DNA of 64,000 nucleotides from Lucinisca nassula. Taxonomy: Eukaryota > Mollusca > Bivalvia > Lucinida > Lucinidae. Numbering within the stretch: position 1 is the first letter of the stretch; the number at the start of each line of letters is the position of its first letter. Shown one piece after another: positions 61,926 through 64,000 of the stretch. The stretch spans positions 61,257,396 to 61,321,395 of the forward strand of contig OY757026.1 in the NCBI GenBank assembly GCA_963580285.1. Reading direction: 5' to 3'. The translations under genes and the position numbers were made by a program. The notes under the pieces are model-generated. The model was not told the DNA's origin and searched no databases. It worked only from the letters and a program-made list of their open reading frames with translations.

Positions 61926-62409
61926 ATGGCCAACATTTCTGCTATGTAATTTCAAAATCCATCCAGAGATAAGAAAGTTATTGACTGCGTTAAGTTTCGG
62001 ACCATTTTTTTTACCTTTGACCTCTAAGTATGACCTTGACCTTGGAGGTACGCATCTGGGTTTGCATGTGACACATCGTCACATGATGGTTAACATTTCT
62101 GCAAAGTATTTCAAAATCCATCCAGAAATAAGAAAGTAATTGACTGTGTTTAAGTTTCGTACCCTTTTTTTTACCTTTGACCTCTAAGTATGACTTTGAC
62201 CTTGGAGGTACGGACCTGGGTTTTGCACGTGGCACGTCGTCTCATGATGGTTAACATTTCTACCGAGTAATTTTAAAATCCACCAAGAAATAAGGAAGTT
62301 ATTGACTGTGTTTAAGTTTCGGATGCACGGACGCACAGACAGATGAACGGACGGACAGGGACAACGCTATATGCCCTTTCCGCCATTCTTCGAATGGCGG
62401 GGGCATAAA
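61922..62409. mobile_element. Dispersed element with tandem units (gggcataa end)
   Basis: Same family as 22944-23453: cctctaagtatgaccttgac + cttggaggta in each unit, cggacggacagggacaacgc, then ccattcttcgaatggcgggg + gcataaa. It begins inside a T1 SINE head. Confidence 0.65.
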
Positions 62410-62658
62410 AATAACCATTTTGAAGAAATTACAGAATGGCTGTTATATCAGATCTGCGGGTTAGTTCAAGAGCTCTTATGACACGGAGATAAACTACATC
62501 TGAAAATGTTGCCTGTTTATGTCATCTGCTGAATTTCTTTTGCAAACTTTTTGAAAAATATTTTGTATACAGGTCCACACTGTTTGCAAAAATGAGTTTT
62601 AAAAGTAACAAGCAGACGACAAAGCAGACGACAATTGTCCTGATTGGCATTTTATTGG

Positions 62659-62888
62659 TTAACCCATTCAGTACCGGGAGCCCCTAAAGGGGTATCTTGG
62701 CAAACAGTGCAGGCCCAGATCAGATGCCGCAGAATGCGGCGTCTGATCAGGGCCTGCACTATTTGCAAAACGTTCAGCTATTTTCCAGATAAATTTTAAA
62801 GAAAACACAACCTGACACCCCTCTATTTCGAAATGGACCCCTGCTGTATATAGGGAGGAAGATTCCATTTGGTAAAAAAAAGAGTTAA
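62659..62888. mobile_element. TTAA MITE family C, full length (230 bp), reverse
   Basis: TTAA at both ends; left ttaacccattcagtaccggg, right tttggtaaaaaaaagagtta + a. Hairpin cccagatcagatgccgcaga / tgcggcgtctgatcagggcc. Confidence 0.8.
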
Positions 62889-63020
62889 TAGTGACCTTTT
62901 CACTTGCTGTGGTTGCCAGTTGAAATCTGATGCCAACAACTGAAGAGATGGAAGACATACTTGAAATGGTTGCTAGGTGACACAATCACCATTCCTGAAC
63001 AGTTCTCTTTTTTTTTCAGG

Positions 63021-63070
63021 TATTCCCATGTCACACAGAAAGCACCTGAGCCACAGGAAGCAAAAATATG
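63021..63070. other. Exon-like short segment, not called
   Basis: Preceded by tctctttttttttcag and followed by acc|gtaatgg on the plus strand; about 50 nt. It is opposite to the Trio strand and has no recognisable peptide. Confidence 0.15.
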
Positions 63071-63086
63071 GCTCACCGTAATGGCC

Positions 63087-63373
63087 GTTTGTTTGATTTG
63101 AGGTTTTACGTCCCCGTCAACACTGTATAGGTCAGTTTGGAGACGTTGCTTCCAATTTTGTGGGACTTCAACCCAGCACTGAGATGATATGACATCTCAA
63201 GCCCTGTCGCCCAATGAAATCAATAGGGTTTATAAGCATGGACGGTCCGACGCACAACGCTTTGCATGGGCAAGCTTAGATCCTCTAAGCGTTTACCAGT
63301 ACTCGTGTGGGGTCGGTTTCAGCTCTGCGTGGAAGCATCAAGCAGCCCAAATATTTCTTTAAGCCCCGACGGG
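63087..63373 (-). mobile_element. SINE1 copy
   Basis: From gtttgatttgaggttttacg to tttctttaagccccgacggg. All blocks present with few changes. Confidence 0.75.
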
Positions 63374-63604
63374 CCATAATCGCCGTTATTAAAATTAATG
63401 TATATGCTTTAATAAGTTTTCAAGAAATGGGGAAGAGGGGGGTGGGGTTAGTGGGAGAGGCAAAAGTGTTGTGTACCTTTTTGCATCACTGGGGTGTCAT
63501 ACTGATATTGGTGGCCATAGAGGGGGACTGTTGTTGTGTTGTTACACCACAACCTCTTGTTGTTACACCACAACCTCTTTAAAACACTATTAATGGGGTC
63601 CAAA

Positions 63605-63852
63605 GCAGAAACCGTTCAGTACCAGAAACCCCAAAACGGGTACTTGGCAAACAGTGCAGGCCCAGACCAGATGCCGCAGAACGCAGCGTCACCGCAGAAC
63701 ACGGCGTCTGATCAGGGACTACACTGTATGCAAAACGTTCAGTCATTTTCCGAATAACTTTTGGAGAAAACATAACCTGACACCCCTAAATTTTGAAATG
63801 GGCTCCTTCTATTTTTAAGAAGGAAGATTCCATTTGGTACAAAAAGGGTTAA
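63605..63852. mobile_element. TTAA MITE family C, reverse, duplicated hairpin loop
   Basis: Right end ttccatttggtacaaaaagg + gttaa. The hairpin has an extra loop segment: gatgccgcagaacgcagcgt then accgcagaacacggcgtct. Left end degenerate. Confidence 0.7.
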
Positions 63853-63895
63853 ACAACCATGTTATATCCAAACAGAAATGTATAGATTATATAGA

Positions 63896-64000
63896 ACAAG
63901 AGGGCCATGATGGCCCTGGATTGCTCACCTGATCCATAGAGTCACAAGTGGGCCCCGGGGAGGGCCATTATTGTCCCCAGGGTTATAATGTGCATAATGT
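63896..64000. mobile_element. Start of a dispersed element (gagggccatgatggcc)
   Basis: Begins aacaagagggccatgatggc, with the short palindrome gggccatgatggccc, then ttgctcacctgatcc. It runs off the window. The style resembles the 'gagctgtc' elements found elsewhere here. Confidence 0.5.

Noticed and set aside
63021..63070. Plus-strand segment after tttttttttcag with a gtaatgg donor
   Set aside because: On the strand opposite to the gene, no recognisable peptide; a polypyrimidine coincidence is likely.

Overview
The window looks like nuclear DNA of a mollusc, most likely a bivalve. It is AT-rich, has long introns bounded by GT-AG, no bacterial-style operons, and dense families of small repeats. 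These include tRNA-derived SINEs, TTAA-flanked miniature inverted-repeat elements (MITEs), and elements that end in a gcccc/gggg hairpin. The species cannot be fixed from the sequence alone.

One host gene can be supported. It lies on the minus strand and is read from about 54.4 kb down to the left edge. It is a Trio/Kalirin-family Rho guanine-nucleotide exchange factor. Eleven exons (51501 to 237) join with consistent phases and GT-AG borders into 413 codons. They encode an acidic/proline-containing linker, the complete C-terminal (GEF2-type) Dbl-homology domain and nearly all of the following PH domain. A 31-nt microexon (54340-54370) and an alternative first or cassette exon (49055-49129) are plausible additions. 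The 5' part of the gene (spectrin repeats, GEF1, SH3) should lie beyond 64000, and the rest of the 3' end beyond position 1.

Everything else is intron filled with repeats. (1) TTAA-flanked MITEs of 200-230 bp, in at least four terminal-repeat families, carry one closely similar internal hairpin near the sequence gatcag. (2) A palindromic MITE with catcacgaaaacacg termini has an internal hairpin near gaaccgcctc. (3) TA-flanked pogo/Tigger-like elements include 1.06-kb and 1.30-kb copies. (4) There are three or four SINE families, several with exact target-site duplications and several nested inside MITEs. (5) Some larger elements hold internal tandem arrays of 125-180 bp units rich in AGGTCA half-sites. 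(6) Minisatellites include a 2.6-kb array of a 48-bp unit, a 21-bp array, a 26-bp array and an array of short ACAAGATA palindromes. (7) One decayed Tc1/mariner transposase lies at about 46.3-47.05 kb.

By region: 0.2-12.5 kb holds the PH and C-terminal DH exons. 12.5-25.0 kb is one large intron with the 48-bp minisatellite. 25.0-32.8 kb holds the N-terminal DH exons and the layered repeat at 28.4-30.8 kb. 32.8-51.3 kb is an 18.5-kb intron of nested elements and the Tc1 relic. 51.3-54.4 kb holds the linker exons. 54.4-64.0 kb is intron or upstream sequence in which I see no convincing exon.
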